From Antrihabitans stalagmiti (GTDB lineage: Bacteria; Actinomycetota; Actinomycetes; Mycobacteriales; Mycobacteriaceae): DNA of 64,000 nt. The first letter of the stretch is position 1; each line of letters begins with the position of its first letter. A program made the translations under genes and the position numbers. The DNA is taken from the NCBI RefSeq assembly GCF_016482825.1, contig NZ_JAEMNV010000008.1, positions 124,001 through 188,000 on the forward strand. The letters are read 5' to 3'. The notes below the pieces were generated by a model. It worked only from the letters and a program-made list of their open reading frames with translations, had not been told where the DNA came from and did not search any database. This document shows positions 52,878-62,317 of the stretch, piece after piece.

Positions 52878-53324
52878 ATGCCCGGACAGTTCAGCGGTAC
52901 CGCCGTGATCGACCGACCTATCGCCGACGTTTTCGAATTCCTCGCAGCGGGAACGAACGACCCGAAGTTCAGTCCGCGCGTCGTCGAGATGGCCAAGAAG
53001 ACCGAGGGACCTCCCGGGCTCGGCACGATCTTCGTCAGCACTGTCAAGGATGCAGGCATGACCACCCATCGCGAATTCGAATTGGTCGACTTCGTCGCGC
53101 CGACAAGGATCCGCTGGAGCGAGCGGTCGAAGAACAACATCACGGTCACCGAAGGTGGCTACGACCTGGAGGCGATCGGCGACTCGCAGACCCGCGTCAC
53201 CGTGTTCAATTCGTTTGCTGGACACGGCATCGGCAAGCTCATCGTCGGGTTCGCTCGAAAGGCCGCGGCAAAGGACGCTCCTGCGTTCGCCGAACGGATC
53301 AAGGCCGCCGTCGAAGCGTCCTGA
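52878..53324 (+). CDS. SRPBCC-family (START-like) protein
   Basis: The 148-residue product has the Bet v1/START-like layout: start GTAVIDRPIADVFEFLAAG, central beta sheet, and a long C-terminal helix KAAAKDAPAFAERIKAAVEAS. Such proteins bind hydrophobic ligands in a cavity; no ligand can be named. An AGGAG Shine-Dalgarno lies nine bases before ATG 52878. It lies between treY and treZ on the same strand, which is not typical of the tre operon. Confidence 0.85.
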   Translation: MPGQFSGTAVIDRPIADVFEFLAAGTNDPKFSPRVVEMAKKTEGPPGLGTIFVSTVKDAGMTTHREFELVDFVAPTRIRWSERSKNNITVTEGGYDLEAIGDSQTRVTVFNSFAGHGIGKLIVGFARKAAAKDAPAFAERIKAAVEAS

Positions 53325-53391
53325 CACCCCGGCGCGCTCGGAGCGGCACTGACCGCGCGGTTTCGTTCGAGCCTCGGACGGGTAACCAAAT

Positions 53392-53406
53392 CCGTACCTA
53401 GTACGG
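53392..53406. promoter_or_regulatory. palindrome overlapping a Shine-Dalgarno
   Basis: CCGTAC-CTA-GTACGG is a perfect 6+6 inverted repeat whose right arm runs into the GGAGG ribosome-binding site of the gene starting at GTG 53415. Folding would hide part of the site; it could also be an operator. Confidence 0.45.
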
Positions 53407-53414
53407 AGGTTGTA

Positions 53415-53759
53415 GTGGATGGACGCCAGAAGACAGCACGCGATGCCCAGTTGTACACACTCGCGGTTGTCTCGCTAGCGCTGATCGTTCTGATCATTTC
53501 GGCAGTCTGGGTTGCCGCCAGCGACAACGATTGCGCCGACGACACCGTTCTCGCATGTCACAGCACAGCGCGCGCGGCGATCACCTATGTTCCGTCCACG
53601 CTGCTGCTGGTCGGCGCGGTCGGTGCGTTCGTTCGCACCTACCAGGTGTGGCGCCGAAACGACGAGTGGCGAATCTGGCACGGCGCAGGCTGGGTCCTGT
53701 TCGTTGTGCTGGCGATCTACCTCGGTATGGCTGCCGCCCTGATTACCGGCGCGATGTAG
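53415..53759 (+). CDS. three-span membrane protein between treY and treZ
   Basis: The 114-residue product (GTG start with GGAGG upstream) has three predicted helices (about 13-35, 53-74, 90-111). The first outer loop has Cys40 and Cys48, which could pair as a disulfide. Its stop is three bases before the first treZ start codon, so it is probably translated with treZ. I do not recognise a family. Confidence 0.75.
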   Translation: MDGRQKTARDAQLYTLAVVSLALIVLIISAVWVAASDNDCADDTVLACHSTARAAITYVPSTLLLVGAVGAFVRTYQVWRRNDEWRIWHGAGWVLFVVLAIYLGMAAALITGAM

Positions 53760-53762
53760 GGC

Positions 53763-55523
53763 ATGCTCGAGTACATGAGTTCCATACATCGCTTCGAAGT
53801 CTGGGCCCCGATCCCCCGCTCGGTCGGTCTGTATCTCGACGGCGACATCCACGCGATGCAGCGAGACGCGTCCGGCTGGTGGCGTGCCGATGTTGCTGCC
53901 CAACCGGATTCACGCTACGGCTTCGTCCTCGACGACGATTCGACCGTATTGCCCGACCCTCGGTCACCGCGACAACCCGCAGGTGTTCACGAACCCTCGC
54001 AGCTGGCCGTGCTCGACGAGGCCGGCTGGACCGACGCCGCCTGGACCGGTCGCCAGCTCGCCGGTGCCGTCGTCTACGAGTTGCACACCGGAACCTTCAC
54101 CGAGGCAGGGACTTTCGACGCAGCGATCGAACGCCTCGACTACCTGGCCGATCTCGGTGTGACACACGTGGAGATCATGCCCGTCAATGCGTTCAACGGC
54201 GTACACAACTGGGGCTACGACGGTGTGCTCTGGTATGCCGTGCACGAGCCCTACGGAGGTCCGGCTGGATTGCAGCGCCTCGTCGACGCCTGCCATGCTC
54301 GTGGTCTGGCCGTTGTTCTCGACGTCGTCTACAACCACCTCGGACCGTCCGGCAACTATCTCGACCGCTACGGTCCGTACTTGGCCGAGGGTGCCAACAC
54401 CTGGGGCAGGACCATCAACATCGCAGGTGCCGAGTCGCACGAAGTCCGCCGCTACATCATCGAGAACGCGCTGCGTTGGTTCCGTGAATTCCACATCGAC
54501 GCACTGCGTTTGGATGCTGTCCACGCCCTCGTCGATCACACCGCGATTCATCTGCTCGAAGAGTTGGCCGTCGAAACCGCCAGATTGTCCGCACATCTGC
54601 GCAGGCCGTTGTCGTTGATCGCCGAGAGCGACCTCAACGATCCGCGGTTGATCTCGCCGCGCTCGGCAGGCGGCTACGGACTGACAGCGCAGTGGGACGA
54701 CGACATCCATCACGCGATCCACAGCGCTGTTTCGGGCGAACAGCAGGGCTACTACGGGGATTTCGGATCGCTGTCCGGCCTTGTTCGCACCCTCGAACAC
54801 GGATTCTTTCATGCTGGAACGTATTCCAGCTTTCGCGGGCGGCAACACGGCAGACCGATCGATATCCGACGTACCCCCGCAAGTTCGTTCTTGGCCTACA
54901 CCTGCACGCACGATCAGATCGGTAACCGCGCGATCGGCGACCGACCCGGGTCGTATTTGGCTGCAGGACAATTGGCGATCAAGGCCGCGCTCGTGTTGCT
55001 CTCGCCGTACACGCCGATGTTGTTCATGGGCGAGGAATGGGGTGCGAGCACCCCATTTCAGTTCTTCACCTCCCACCCCGAACCCGAACTCGCCGAAGCG
55101 ACGGCGAAGGGCCGCAAGGCCGAGTTCGGCGCGCATGGCTGGAACACCGACGACATTCCGGATCCGCAAGACCCCGAGACGTTTTCGCGGTCCAAGCTCG
55201 ACTGGTCCGAGCTGGATTCCGAACCGCACGCGCGGCTGCTCGATTGCTATCGCAGCCTGCTGACGCTGCGTCGCACCCGGTCCGAGATCACCGACCCGTG
55301 GCTCACCGAGCTCACCGCCGACTACGACGAGGACGAGCGCTGGATTGTGCTGCGACGTGGCACTTTACGGATCGCTGCCAATCTCGGTCCCGACCCGGTT
55401 GTAGTCCCCGTCGGGGGCACCCCGATCCTGTGGTGGGAGGAGCCGACCAGCGCCGAAACCGGTGCGACTACGACGATTCCAGGTCATTCGTTCGCGGTGC
55501 TGGAGACGAACCGCAAAACATAG
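53763..55523 (+). CDS. treZ: maltooligosyltrehalose trehalohydrolase
   Basis: TreZ cuts trehalose from the end of TreY products. The 586-residue GH13_10 product starts with the beta domain (HRFEVWAP), then VVYELHTGTFTEAGTF, GYDGVLWYAVHEPYGGP, nucleophile Asp in DALRLDAVHAL, acid Glu in LIAESDLNDPR and CTHDQIGNRA. ATG 53763 and ATG 53775 are both possible starts. It ends the rightward tre operon, followed by a repeat copy and convergent ilvA. Confidence 0.95.
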   Translation: MLEYMSSIHRFEVWAPIPRSVGLYLDGDIHAMQRDASGWWRADVAAQPDSRYGFVLDDDSTVLPDPRSPRQPAGVHEPSQLAVLDEAGWTDAAWTGRQLAGAVVYELHTGTFTEAGTFDAAIERLDYLADLGVTHVEIMPVNAFNGVHNWGYDGVLWYAVHEPYGGPAGLQRLVDACHARGLAVVLDVVYNHLGPSGNYLDRYGPYLAEGANTWGRTINIAGAESHEVRRYIIENALRWFREFHIDALRLDAVHALVDHTAIHLLEELAVETARLSAHLRRPLSLIAESDLNDPRLISPRSAGGYGLTAQWDDDIHHAIHSAVSGEQQGYYGDFGSLSGLVRTLEHGFFHAGTYSSFRGRQHGRPIDIRRTPASSFLAYTCTHDQIGNRAIGDRPGSYLAAGQLAIKAALVLLSPYTPMLFMGEEWGASTPFQFFTSHPEPELAEATAKGRKAEFGAHGWNTDDIPDPQDPETFSRSKLDWSELDSEPHARLLDCYRSLLTLRRTRSEITDPWLTELTADYDEDERWIVLRRGTLRIAANLGPDPVVVPVGGTPILWWEEPTSAETGATTTIPGHSFAVLETNRKT

Positions 55524-55541
55524 GGCGCTGCGCGCCTCGTG
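55522..55541. repeat. 20-base dispersed repeat, copy 2
   Basis: Identical over 20 bases to 3383-3402 and lying between the convergent treZ and ilvA stops. The hairpin that follows copy 1 is missing here: the sequence goes on with GTCGCCGCCTACG, resembling the DNA just beyond that hairpin (CCGCCTACG near 3450), as if internally deleted. Confidence 0.75.
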
Positions 55542-55550
55542 CGTCGCCGC

Positions 55551-56903
55551 CTACGTCAAATATCGGTACGCCGGCGAACCCGGCTCGAGGCGCTCGCATT
55601 GCATCCGCGACTTGTCCATCCGTTCGAGCAGGCCGGAAAGTCCTTCTGCAGCAGCTAGTTCGATGCCGACGAGTGCGGCACCGGTCTCCCTGTTGTTCCG
55701 CTTCACGTACTCGAACAGCGTGATGTCCTCTTGCGGGCCGAGTACCTCGTCGAGGAAGCGCCGCAGTTGGCCGGGTTCCTGCGGAAAGTCGACGAGGAAG
55801 TAGTGCTTGAGACCGAGGTGCACCAGGGAGCGTTCCAGGATCTCGCCGTAGCGGGAGACGTCGTTGTTGCCTCCTGAGATGAGGCAGACGACGGTCGATC
55901 CTGGCTCGACCCGCAGATTCTCCAGTGCCGCAACGGATAACGCACCAGCGGGCTCGGCGATGATGCCTTCGTTCTGATACAGCTCCAGCATCGCCGTGCA
56001 GATGGCACCCTCGTCGACGTGCGTCATGGCAAATGCGCCGGACCCTGCTGCGGATTCCGTCGTGAAGACCAGCGGCAACGAACCATGCGAGAACGCGCGC
56101 GCACCGAGACCCGACAGCGTCTTGTAGGGCAGATCGCCGATCCGTCGCACCGCGGCGCCGTCGACGAAAGGATCGATCTCTGGCAGCGTGACCGGGCCGC
56201 CGGCGATGAGCGCAGCCGTCATGGAGGCTGCACCTGCCGGTTCGACGCCGACGATCGCCGTGGTGGGGGTTCGTTCGCGAAGGTAGGTCGCCACACCCGC
56301 TATACATCCGCCACCACCGACCGGAACGATGACCGTGTCCGGAAGACCGTCGAGTTGTTCGAGGATCTCGGCGGCGATCGTGCCCTGACCTGCCGCGGTT
56401 CGCACGTCGTCGAAGGGTGGCACCATCGTCGCTCCGGTGCGCGCGACGTCGGCCGCAGCGGCGGCGGCGGCTTCGTCGTACGTCGTGCCGGTTGCGATCA
56501 CCACGACGTAACGACCGCCGTGGACGCGGATGCGATCGAGTTTCTGCTTCGGCGTGTTGGACGGTACGTAGATGCGGCCGTCGATACCCATCGCGCGGCA
56601 GGCGAACGCGACACCTTGGGCGTGATTGCCCGCGCTCGCCGCGACGACGCCTGCTGCGCGCTCGGCATCGGAGAGCTGCACGATCAGGTTGTACGCGCCT
56701 CGGATCTTGTACGACCGAACCACCTGCAGGTCTTCACGCTTGAGGAAGACGTTCGCCCCGGTGGCCGCCGACAGTCGATCGCTGCGCTGCAGCGGCGTCG
56801 CCGCGATGACCTCGGAAATTCGCTTCGCGGCAGCGTCGATCTCGTCCGCGGTGAGAGCGGAACGAGAATCCTGTAGTTCAGCGACGTGTTGCGAAGTAGA
56901 CAC
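55551..56903 (-). CDS. ilvA: threonine dehydratase (deaminase)
   Basis: IlvA deaminates threonine to 2-oxobutyrate, the first step to isoleucine. The 450-residue product has the PLP lysine in VVRSYKIRGAYN, SAGNHAQGVA, the GGGGCIAG phosphate loop, and a C-terminal regulatory part with one ACT-like unit (KHYFLVDFPQEPGQLRRFLDEVLG), the shorter actinobacterial form rather than the E. coli form with two. Isoleucine feedback is likely. GTG 56903 was chosen. It is 60 bases from the Ddn-like gene upstream. Confidence 0.94.
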   Translation of the reverse strand: MSTSQHVAELQDSRSALTADEIDAAAKRISEVIAATPLQRSDRLSAATGANVFLKREDLQVVRSYKIRGAYNLIVQLSDAERAAGVVAASAGNHAQGVAFACRAMGIDGRIYVPSNTPKQKLDRIRVHGGRYVVVIATGTTYDEAAAAAAADVARTGATMVPPFDDVRTAAGQGTIAAEILEQLDGLPDTVIVPVGGGGCIAGVATYLRERTPTTAIVGVEPAGAASMTAALIAGGPVTLPEIDPFVDGAAVRRIGDLPYKTLSGLGARAFSHGSLPLVFTTESAAGSGAFAMTHVDEGAICTAMLELYQNEGIIAEPAGALSVAALENLRVEPGSTVVCLISGGNNDVSRYGEILERSLVHLGLKHYFLVDFPQEPGQLRRFLDEVLGPQEDITLFEYVKRNNRETGAALVGIELAAAEGLSGLLERMDKSRMQCERLEPGSPAYRYLT

Positions 56904-56963
56904 CCGAACATGCTGTCACCCGAACCACCGCGATGGCCACTTGGGTCGCAGCCAACAAACCCT

Positions 56964-57398
56964 CTAAGCAGCGGAGAGAACGAAGATCGGGATCTCGCGG
57001 TCCGTCTTCTTCTGATATTCGTTGTAATCAGGCCACACTTCGGCCGCGCGCTCCCACCAGGTTGCCTTCTCGTCACCGTGGACTTCGCGTGCGTTGTAAT
57101 CGCGTTTCGTCGGTCCGTCCTGCAACTCGACGAGCGGTTCGGCGACGATGTTGTGGTACCACACCGGATGCTTCGGAGCGCCACCCAGCGACGCCACCAC
57201 GGCGTACTCACCCTCGTGCTCAACGCGCATCAACGGCGTCTTGCGCAGTTTGCCCGACTTGGCACCCTTGGTTGTGAGCAGGATGATCGGCACGCCCTGC
57301 AGCGTGTTGGCTTTGGTGCCGCCCGACTGCTCGAAGGTCTCGGCTTGCTTGCGGGCCCAATCGGATGGGCTGGGTTCGTATTCACCGGTTAGAGGCAT
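56964..57398 (-). CDS. F420-dependent nitroreductase-like (Ddn/DDN family) protein
   Basis: The 144-residue product has the flavin/F420-binding split-barrel pattern of the deazaflavin-dependent nitroreductase family: [32 protein letters not shown] is split here into [18 protein letters not shown] and YAVVASLGG, then [16 protein letters not shown] recall Rv1558 beside ilvA in M. tuberculosis as the counterpart. Relatives reduce quinones or nitroaromatics with F420H2. ATG 57398 was chosen; the frame upstream has no family match. Confidence 0.9.
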   Translation of the reverse strand: MPLTGEYEPSPSDWARKQAETFEQSGGTKANTLQGVPIILLTTKGAKSGKLRKTPLMRVEHEGEYAVVASLGGAPKHPVWYHNIVAEPLVELQDGPTKRDYNAREVHGDEKATWWERAAEVWPDYNEYQKKTDREIPIFVLSAA

Positions 57399-57470
57399 AT
57401 CGCTGACAACTCCTTGCGTTCGTCTGTGATTCCCGACGCCGATGTTTTTCGTCGACGACTTCAATGTTCG

Positions 57471-57498
57471 TTGGACCGAAATCTCTGATGCGTATACC
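57471..57498 (+). promoter_or_regulatory. promoter of the small membrane gene at 57507
   Basis: TTGGAC (57471-57476) and TATACC (57493-57498) stand 16 bases apart, eight bases before ATG 57507, so the mRNA would be leaderless or nearly so. Confidence 0.6.
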
Positions 57499-57506
57499 CT
57501 GAATCC

Positions 57507-57740
57507 ATGGCGACTATGCAGCACGAGGGCTTCGCGGGTAACGCTGCTCCCAAGACTCTCTCCATCGCCGGCACCGAATGGCCGCTCTTCAAACTGGAAG
57601 CTCTCGCCGCCGGTCTGCTTGTGTTGATGCTCGTCTTCCTGGTAATCCAGACGCCGCCCGTCGCGGTGCTCTCGGCGGCCGCAGCAAGCGCGGTCGTCTG
57701 GATTCTCGGTTCATACCGGCAAGCATCCAGGTCCGAGTAG
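57507..57740 (+). CDS. small two-span membrane protein overlapping the end of dnaE1
   Basis: The 77-residue product has two predicted helices (about 32-50 and 54-70) joined by QTPPV, with a polar start and a short basic end. A good promoter lies directly upstream. Its last 30 bases overlap the 3' end of dnaE1 on the other strand, so the two transcripts are antisense there. I do not recognise the family. Confidence 0.75.
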   Translation: MATMQHEGFAGNAAPKTLSIAGTEWPLFKLEALAAGLLVLMLVFLVIQTPPVAVLSAAAASAVVWILGSYRQASRSE

Positions 57741-60700
57741 AGCTTTCAGATCACCCATCAACGCTGACGACGGTGTGACGCGATAACTGTCGTCCACCTT
57801 CAACATGGTGGTCTTGTTGTTGCTGACCAACCGCAGATGCACGTCCGCCGTGCCGGGATGGCTCGCCAGAATGCGCTTCAGTGCGCGCACCTTGTCCTCG
57901 GTGCAGACCCTCGTCGGAATGCTGACCGCAACCGGCTTCGCCACGCCGACCGACGAAAGGTCGGGCACCGCAAGGTCGTTCGCGATGAGTGAGATCCGGT
58001 CGTCGCGTACCGACACTCGCGCCTTCACCAGGACGACGGAGTCTTCGCTGATATCCATGCCGTACACGGCGTAGGCCTGCGGGAAGAACAGCACCTCGAT
58101 GCTGCCGACCAGATCCTCGATCTGCGCGGACGCCCACGCCAGACCGTTTTTGTTGATCCGCCTGTTGACCGAAGCAAGAATGCCGCCGACGACCACCTGG
58201 GTGCCGTCCTTGATGTCACCTTCGAGAATCGCCGCGATCTGAGTGTCCGACTGCGCCGCGAGTACGTGTTCGACGCCGTTGAGCGGATGGCCGGAAACGT
58301 AGAGGCCGAGCATCTCGCGTTCCAGGGCAAGACGATGTTTCGTCTCCCACTCTTCGTCAGGGACCTTGACGTTGAAGACGGACGAGATGGATTCGTCGGC
58401 ACCTTCGCCACCGAACAGGTCGAACTGGCCGATCGCTTCGGCCTTCTTCGTACCCATCACGGCGTCGATCGCATCCGCGTGCACGAGCAACAGGCCCTTG
58501 CGCGGATGGCCGAGTGAGTCGAAACCGCCAGCCTTGATCAACGACTCGGTGACCTTCTTGTTGCAGGCCGTCGCGTCGATCTTGTTCAGATAGTCCGAGA
58601 AGTCGGTGAAGGCCGACTTCTCCTTGCGCGCTTCGATGATCGCGGCGACCACGTTGGACCCGACGTTGCGTACCGCGCCGAGCCCGAACCTGATGTCGGT
58701 GCCGACCGACGCGAAGTTGAGTTCCGATTCGTTGACATCCGGCGGCAGGACCGTGATCCCGAGGCGTCGACAATCGGCGAGATAGACGGCAGCTTTGTCC
58801 TTGTCGTCGCCGACGCTGGTGAGCAGGCCTGCCATGTACTCGCCGGGATAGTTCGCCTTGAGGAAGGCGGTCCAGTAGGACACCAAGCCGTAGCCCGCCG
58901 AGTGCGACTTGTTGAACGCGTAGCCGGCGAACGGAAGAACCGTGTCCCACAGCGCTTTGATCGCAGCGTCGGAGAAGTTGTTGTCGAGCATGCCCTGCCG
59001 GAAGCCTGCGTACGCCTTCTCCAATTCGGCGAGCTTCTTCTTACCCATGGCGCGACGCAGCAGGTCGGCTTGGCCGAGCGAGTACCCGGCGACCTTTTGC
59101 GCAAGTTGCATGATCTGCTCCTGGTAAACGACCAGGCCGTACGTCTCGCCGAGGATCACCTTCAGCGGTTCTTCGAGCTCCGCGTGGATGGGTTTTACCT
59201 CTTGTCGACCGTTCTTGCGGTCGGCATAGTCGTTGTGCGAGTTCATGCCCATCGGACCAGGCCGATACAGCGCGAGCACTGCGACGATGTCCTCGAAGCC
59301 GGTCGGCTGCATACGCCGCAGGAGATCGCGCATCGCACTGCCGTCGAGCTGGAAAACACCGAGAGTGTCACCGCGAGAGAGCAATTCGTAGGTCGCGGGA
59401 TCGTCGAGCGGCAGGGCGTCGAGATCGAGATCGATTCCGCGGTTGGCCTTGATGTTCTCGATCGCGTCACCGATGACGGTGAGGTTGCGCAGGCCGAGGA
59501 AGTCCATCTTGAGCAGCCCGATGGCCTCGCACGACGGGTAGTCCCAGCCGGTGATGATCGCGCCGTCCTGCGCGCGCTTCCACAGCGGGATCGCGTCCAT
59601 CAGCGGCTCCGAGGACATGATCACCGCACACGCGTGCACACCCGCGTTTCGGATCAGCCCTTCGAGCCCGCGGGCGGTCTTGTAGATCTTCGCGACATCG
59701 GGATTGGAATCGATGAGCGCGCGGACCTCGGCTGCTTCCTTGTACCGCTCGTGCGTCGGGTCGGTGATACCTGCGACCGAGATGTCCTTGGCCATGATCG
59801 GCGGCGGGAGGGCCTTGGTGATCTGATCCGCGATCGCAAACCCGGGCTGGCCGAACTGAACTCGCGCCGAGTCCTTGATCGCAGCCTTGGTCTTGATGGT
59901 GCCGAAGGTGATGACCTGGGCAACGCGGTCGCTACCCCACTTCTCCGTTGCATAGCGAACCATCTCGCCGCGACGGCGATCGTCGAAGTCGATATCGATG
60001 TCGGGCATCGACACGCGCTCGGGATTGAGAAACCGCTCGAACAGCAGGCCGTGCGGCAGCGGGTCGATGTTGGTGATGCCCATCGCGTACGCGACGAGCG
60101 AACCCGCCGCCGATCCACGACCGGGACCGACGCGGATTCCGACGGCTTTCGCATGATTGATCAAGTCGCCGACGACGAGGAAGTAGGCGGGGAAGCCCAT
60201 CTCCAGGATGACGCCGATTTCGTAGTCCGCGCGAGAGAGGTATTCCTGTGTCGGTCCGTCCGGGAACCTGCGGTCCAGCCCGGCCATCACCTCTTTACGC
60301 AGCCAGGTGTCCTGCGTTTCGCCTTCGGGCACAGGGAAGATCGGCATCCGATCCCGGTGTGTCCACACGTCCTTGTAGGACTCGACACGCTCGGCGATCA
60401 ACAGCGTCGAATCGCAGGCACCCGGCACCTGGTCGTCCCACAGTGCGCGCATCTCGGCTGCGGACTTGAGGTAGTAGCCGTCGCCGTCGAACTTGAAGCG
60501 CGTCGGGTCCGAGAGCGTTTTACCGGTCTGGATGCAAAGCAGCGCCTCGTGGTTCTCGGCGGCTTCCTTGGTGACGTAATGGCAGTCGTTGGTCGCGAGC
60601 GGCGCAATGTCGAGCGTCTTGCCGATCTCGAGCAGTCCCTCGCGAACCCGCCGTTCGATCGAAAGCCCGTGGTCCATCAGTTCCAGGAAGAAGTTCTCTT

Positions 60701-61247
60701 TCCCGAAAATCTCCTGCCACTTGGCCGCGGCCTCGAGCGCCTCACGGTCGTGGCCGAGCCGCAGCCGGGTCTGCACCTCACCCGACGGGCAACCGGTGGT
60801 GGCGATGATCCCCTCGGCATGCTCGGCGATGATCTCCTCGTCCATCCGCGCCCACTTGCCGAGCTGACCTTCCAGCGAGGCACGCGACGACAGCTTGAAC
60901 AGGTTGCGCAGGCCGGTCGCGTTGGCGGCGACCATCGTCATGTGTGTGTAGGAACCACTGCCTGACACGTCGTCGGACTTCTGACTGCGATCGCCCCACA
61001 GGATGCGTTTGGTGTCGAAGCGCGACGCCGGCGCAATGTAGGCCTCGATGCCGATGATCGGCTTGATGTCGTGCTTGATAGCCGAGTTGTAGAACTCCGA
61101 CGCGCCGTACATGTTGCCGTGGTCGGTCATGCCGACCGCGTTCATTCCCAGCCGCTGCGCCTCTTCGAAAAGTGGCGAAATCTTGGCCGCACCGTCGAGC
61201 ATCGAGTACTCGGTGTGGTTGTGCAGATGAACGAACGAGTCAGCCAA
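57711..61247 (-). CDS. dnaE1: DNA polymerase III alpha subunit
   Basis: The main replicative polymerase, working with the beta clamp. The 1178-residue product has the N-terminal PHP domain ([19 protein letters not shown]), whose metal residues are kept as in mycobacterial DnaE1 where PHP proofreads; polymerase acidic residues in PDIDIDFDD (415-423); and a C-terminal OB/clamp region. No intein is seen. TTG 61247 ([11 protein letters not shown]) is the best start: known homologues begin just before FVHLHNH. A CCTAG-N5-CTAGG repeat at 61272-61286 lies in its promoter region. Confidence 0.95.
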   Translation of the reverse strand: MADSFVHLHNHTEYSMLDGAAKISPLFEEAQRLGMNAVGMTDHGNMYGASEFYNSAIKHDIKPIIGIEAYIAPASRFDTKRILWGDRSQKSDDVSGSGSYTHMTMVAANATGLRNLFKLSSRASLEGQLGKWARMDEEIIAEHAEGIIATTGCPSGEVQTRLRLGHDREALEAAAKWQEIFGKENFFLELMDHGLSIERRVREGLLEIGKTLDIAPLATNDCHYVTKEAAENHEALLCIQTGKTLSDPTRFKFDGDGYYLKSAAEMRALWDDQVPGACDSTLLIAERVESYKDVWTHRDRMPIFPVPEGETQDTWLRKEVMAGLDRRFPDGPTQEYLSRADYEIGVILEMGFPAYFLVVGDLINHAKAVGIRVGPGRGSAAGSLVAYAMGITNIDPLPHGLLFERFLNPERVSMPDIDIDFDDRRRGEMVRYATEKWGSDRVAQVITFGTIKTKAAIKDSARVQFGQPGFAIADQITKALPPPIMAKDISVAGITDPTHERYKEAAEVRALIDSNPDVAKIYKTARGLEGLIRNAGVHACAVIMSSEPLMDAIPLWKRAQDGAIITGWDYPSCEAIGLLKMDFLGLRNLTVIGDAIENIKANRGIDLDLDALPLDDPATYELLSRGDTLGVFQLDGSAMRDLLRRMQPTGFEDIVAVLALYRPGPMGMNSHNDYADRKNGRQEVKPIHAELEEPLKVILGETYGLVVYQEQIMQLAQKVAGYSLGQADLLRRAMGKKKLAELEKAYAGFRQGMLDNNFSDAAIKALWDTVLPFAGYAFNKSHSAGYGLVSYWTAFLKANYPGEYMAGLLTSVGDDKDKAAVYLADCRRLGITVLPPDVNESELNFASVGTDIRFGLGAVRNVGSNVVAAIIEARKEKSAFTDFSDYLNKIDATACNKKVTESLIKAGGFDSLGHPRKGLLLVHADAIDAVMGTKKAEAIGQFDLFGGEGADESISSVFNVKVPDEEWETKHRLALEREMLGLYVSGHPLNGVEHVLAAQSDTQIAAILEGDIKDGTQVVVGGILASVNRRINKNGLAWASAQIEDLVGSIEVLFFPQAYAVYGMDISEDSVVLVKARVSVRDDRISLIANDLAVPDLSSVGVAKPVAVSIPTRVCTEDKVRALKRILASHPGTADVHLRLVSNNKTTMLKVDDSYRVTPSSALMGDLKALLGPGCLPV

Positions 61248-61332
61248 CGGGAGGCCTTTCGGGTTTGGAGTCCTAGCGAGTCTAGGCGGGTGGACCGACA
61301 CGTCGACGAGGCGCGCTGGCACGTGACAACTG

Positions 61333-62241
61333 TTACGGATGTGGCCTACGAGACCGCCTCACCCGCCACACCATGTCGGTTGTGAACACCACGAGCGCAA
61401 TCCAGATCAGCCCGAACCCGATCCACCGGGAACCGGGCATGTCCTCACCGACAACGGCTACGCCCCAAGCCATCTGGAGCGCGGGCGTCAGATACTGCAG
61501 GATCCCCATCGTGACCAGCGGCAGGCGTTGGGCAGCCGCGCCGAAGAACAGCAGCGGCAACGTGGTCACCGGTCCGCAGACCAGCAACAGCAGCAGCTGA
61601 CCGACGTTGTCGTCGACCGTTGCGGTGCCGATGACGAACAGATAGCCGATGTAGGCGAGAGCCAAAGGCGCCGCGACCAGACCTTCAGCGGTGAGGCTGC
61701 GTAGCGGATCGAGCGGGACGACCTTCTTGACCAGACCGTAGGTCGCGAAGCTGCAGGCAAGGATCAGCGCGATGTAGGGCGGGTGGCCGTAATCGATCGT
61801 CAACACGATGACCGCGACACCGGCGAGCACCAACGCGACGATCTGCGCGGGATCGAGTCGCTCCCGGAAGATCACGACACCGAGCAACACACTGACGAGC
61901 GGGTTGATGAAGTAGCCGAGGGCGCACTGCACGACCTGCTCGGACGTCACGCCGTAGACGTAGACACCCCAATTGATCGCTATCGCGGCCGATGCGGCGG
62001 CGACCAGCAACCACACCCGTGGCGCTATCCCCCGCAACGTCCCCAACCGGCCGAGGACCGCAAGAACGATCAGCATCACGACGAGCGTCCACAGAATGCG
62101 GTGCGCGAGGATCTCGATCGGCCCTGCGAACGCAAGCAAACCGAAGAAAGCGGGGAACAAGCCCCACATGAAGTAGGCACCCGCTCCGAAGGCGAGACCC
62201 GACTGCGACGGCTGCTGCTGGCTCGCCGTAGTCGGTTTCAC
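61333..62241 (-). CDS. rarD: RarD-type EamA transporter
   Basis: The 302-residue product has ten predicted membrane helices in two EamA repeats and the RarD signatures [28 protein letters not shown] and LQYLTPALQ. RarD was named from chloramphenicol sensitivity, but the natural substrate is unknown; it belongs to the drug/metabolite superfamily. GTG 62241 lies eight bases after TACCCT on its strand. It ends 85 bases before the dnaE1 start, on the same strand, and is divergent from the P-type ATPase. Confidence 0.9.
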   Translation of the reverse strand: MKPTTASQQQPSQSGLAFGAGAYFMWGLFPAFFGLLAFAGPIEILAHRILWTLVVMLIVLAVLGRLGTLRGIAPRVWLLVAAASAAIAINWGVYVYGVTSEQVVQCALGYFINPLVSVLLGVVIFRERLDPAQIVALVLAGVAVIVLTIDYGHPPYIALILACSFATYGLVKKVVPLDPLRSLTAEGLVAAPLALAYIGYLFVIGTATVDDNVGQLLLLLVCGPVTTLPLLFFGAAAQRLPLVTMGILQYLTPALQMAWGVAVVGEDMPGSRWIGFGLIWIALVVFTTDMVWRVRRSRRPHP

Positions 62242-62264
62242 TCGAACGAGGGTAGCGACCGCAT

Positions 62265-62274
62265 CCGACGTCGG
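62265..62274. promoter_or_regulatory. palindrome in the rarD-ctpE divergent promoter
   Basis: CCGACGTCGG is a perfect 10-base palindrome about midway between two outward-facing TACCCT -10 boxes that lie six to eight bases before the rarD and ctpE start codons. It may be an operator shared by both genes. Confidence 0.35.
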
Positions 62275-62317
62275 AGTCCTGGCACCAAGGCCGACCGCGA
62301 ACGCCTACCCTTTTCGC

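Noticed and set aside
58902-60965. Long rightward frame opposite dnaE1 (687 codons)
   Set aside because: Codon-bias shadow of dnaE1; no Shine-Dalgarno, motif or promoter.
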